This document shows, in pieces, positions 50,100-50,107 of a stretch of 50,107 nucleotides of DNA. Each line of letters opens with the position of its first letter. Within the stretch, counting starts at the first letter, position 1. Where the stretch lies: contig JAAWJI010000028.1 of NCBI GenBank assembly GCA_022796795.1, positions 1 through 50,107 on the forward strand, in the 5' to 3' direction. This DNA is from Lachnospiraceae bacterium. GTDB lineage: Bacteria > Bacillota > Clostridia > Lachnospirales > Lachnospiraceae. A program made the translations under genes and the position numbers. The notes below the pieces were generated by a model that did no database searches, was not told the origin of the DNA, and saw only the letters and a list, made by a program, of their open reading frames with translations.

Positions 50100-50107
50100 A
50101 AGCTGCA

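Noticed and set aside
1..50107. tRNA, rRNA or integrated phage
   Set aside because: I saw no cloverleaf-like sequence with a T-loop GGTTCRA pattern, no rRNA segments and no integrase, capsid or transposase genes. A tRNAscan-type search was not possible.

Overview
The window reads as a chromosome segment of a gut-type Lachnospiraceae (Clostridia, Bacillota). This rests on the gene content: YesM/YesN sensor pairs, AraC and PucR regulators, CotH-family proteins, a FeoA-FeoB fusion, and the firmicute block priA-def-fmt-yugP-rsmB-rlmN-prpC-prkC-rsgA-rpe-thiN. AGGAGG-type ribosome sites and moderate GC agree with this. The species cannot be named from sequence alone.

Region 1 (about 250-12,060, + strand) is a sugar-utilisation locus. 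It starts with a YesM-like histidine kinase, a YesN-like response regulator and a cupin-AraC regulator. Two TIM-barrel 'sugar isomerase/epimerase' proteins then alternate with two Gfo/Idh/MocA dehydrogenases, followed by an SGNH esterase, an acetyl-xylan-esterase-like hydrolase and an orphan sugar-binding lipoprotein. No classical glycoside hydrolase and no permease are present. The set fits an oxidative (3-keto-glycoside) route of glycoside breakdown plus deacylation; this is inference.

Region 2 (12,200-17,650) holds two divergently transcribed CotH-family proteins, with a perfect 14-bp hairpin between them, followed by two TetR-type regulators. Region 3 (17,650-25,080) holds yajC-gpmI and a stress-sensing module: OmpR-type regulator, short-loop (intramembrane-sensing) histidine kinase, ABC ATPase and FtsX-type permease. 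Three copies of a roughly 120-175 bp structured repeat sit in its intergenic spaces. Their paired arms change in a compensatory way, the strongest unexplained signal in the window.

Region 4 (25,100-32,800) is patchier. It contains a minus-strand feoAB fusion, an AAA-ATPase-like gene that has lost its Walker A segment and its C-terminus, a carbamate-kinase remnant truncated at both ends, a DUF2284 protein, a corrinoid protein without a methyltransferase, and a PucR regulator. A 32-bp repeat lies exactly at one end of the carbamate-kinase remnant and recurs near 48,500.

Region 5 (33,000-47,030) is a murE-like ligase followed by the housekeeping run from priA to thiN, tightly packed with several short overlaps and a terminator on the thiN stop codon. 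It covers replication restart, formyl-methionine handling, rRNA methylation, Ser/Thr phosphorylation, ribosome assembly and central metabolism. Region 6 (47,100-50,107) holds an NhaC-family antiporter, an M19 dipeptidase, a small frameshifted membrane-protein gene on the minus strand, a strong hairpin, and the promoter of a gene that begins beyond the window.
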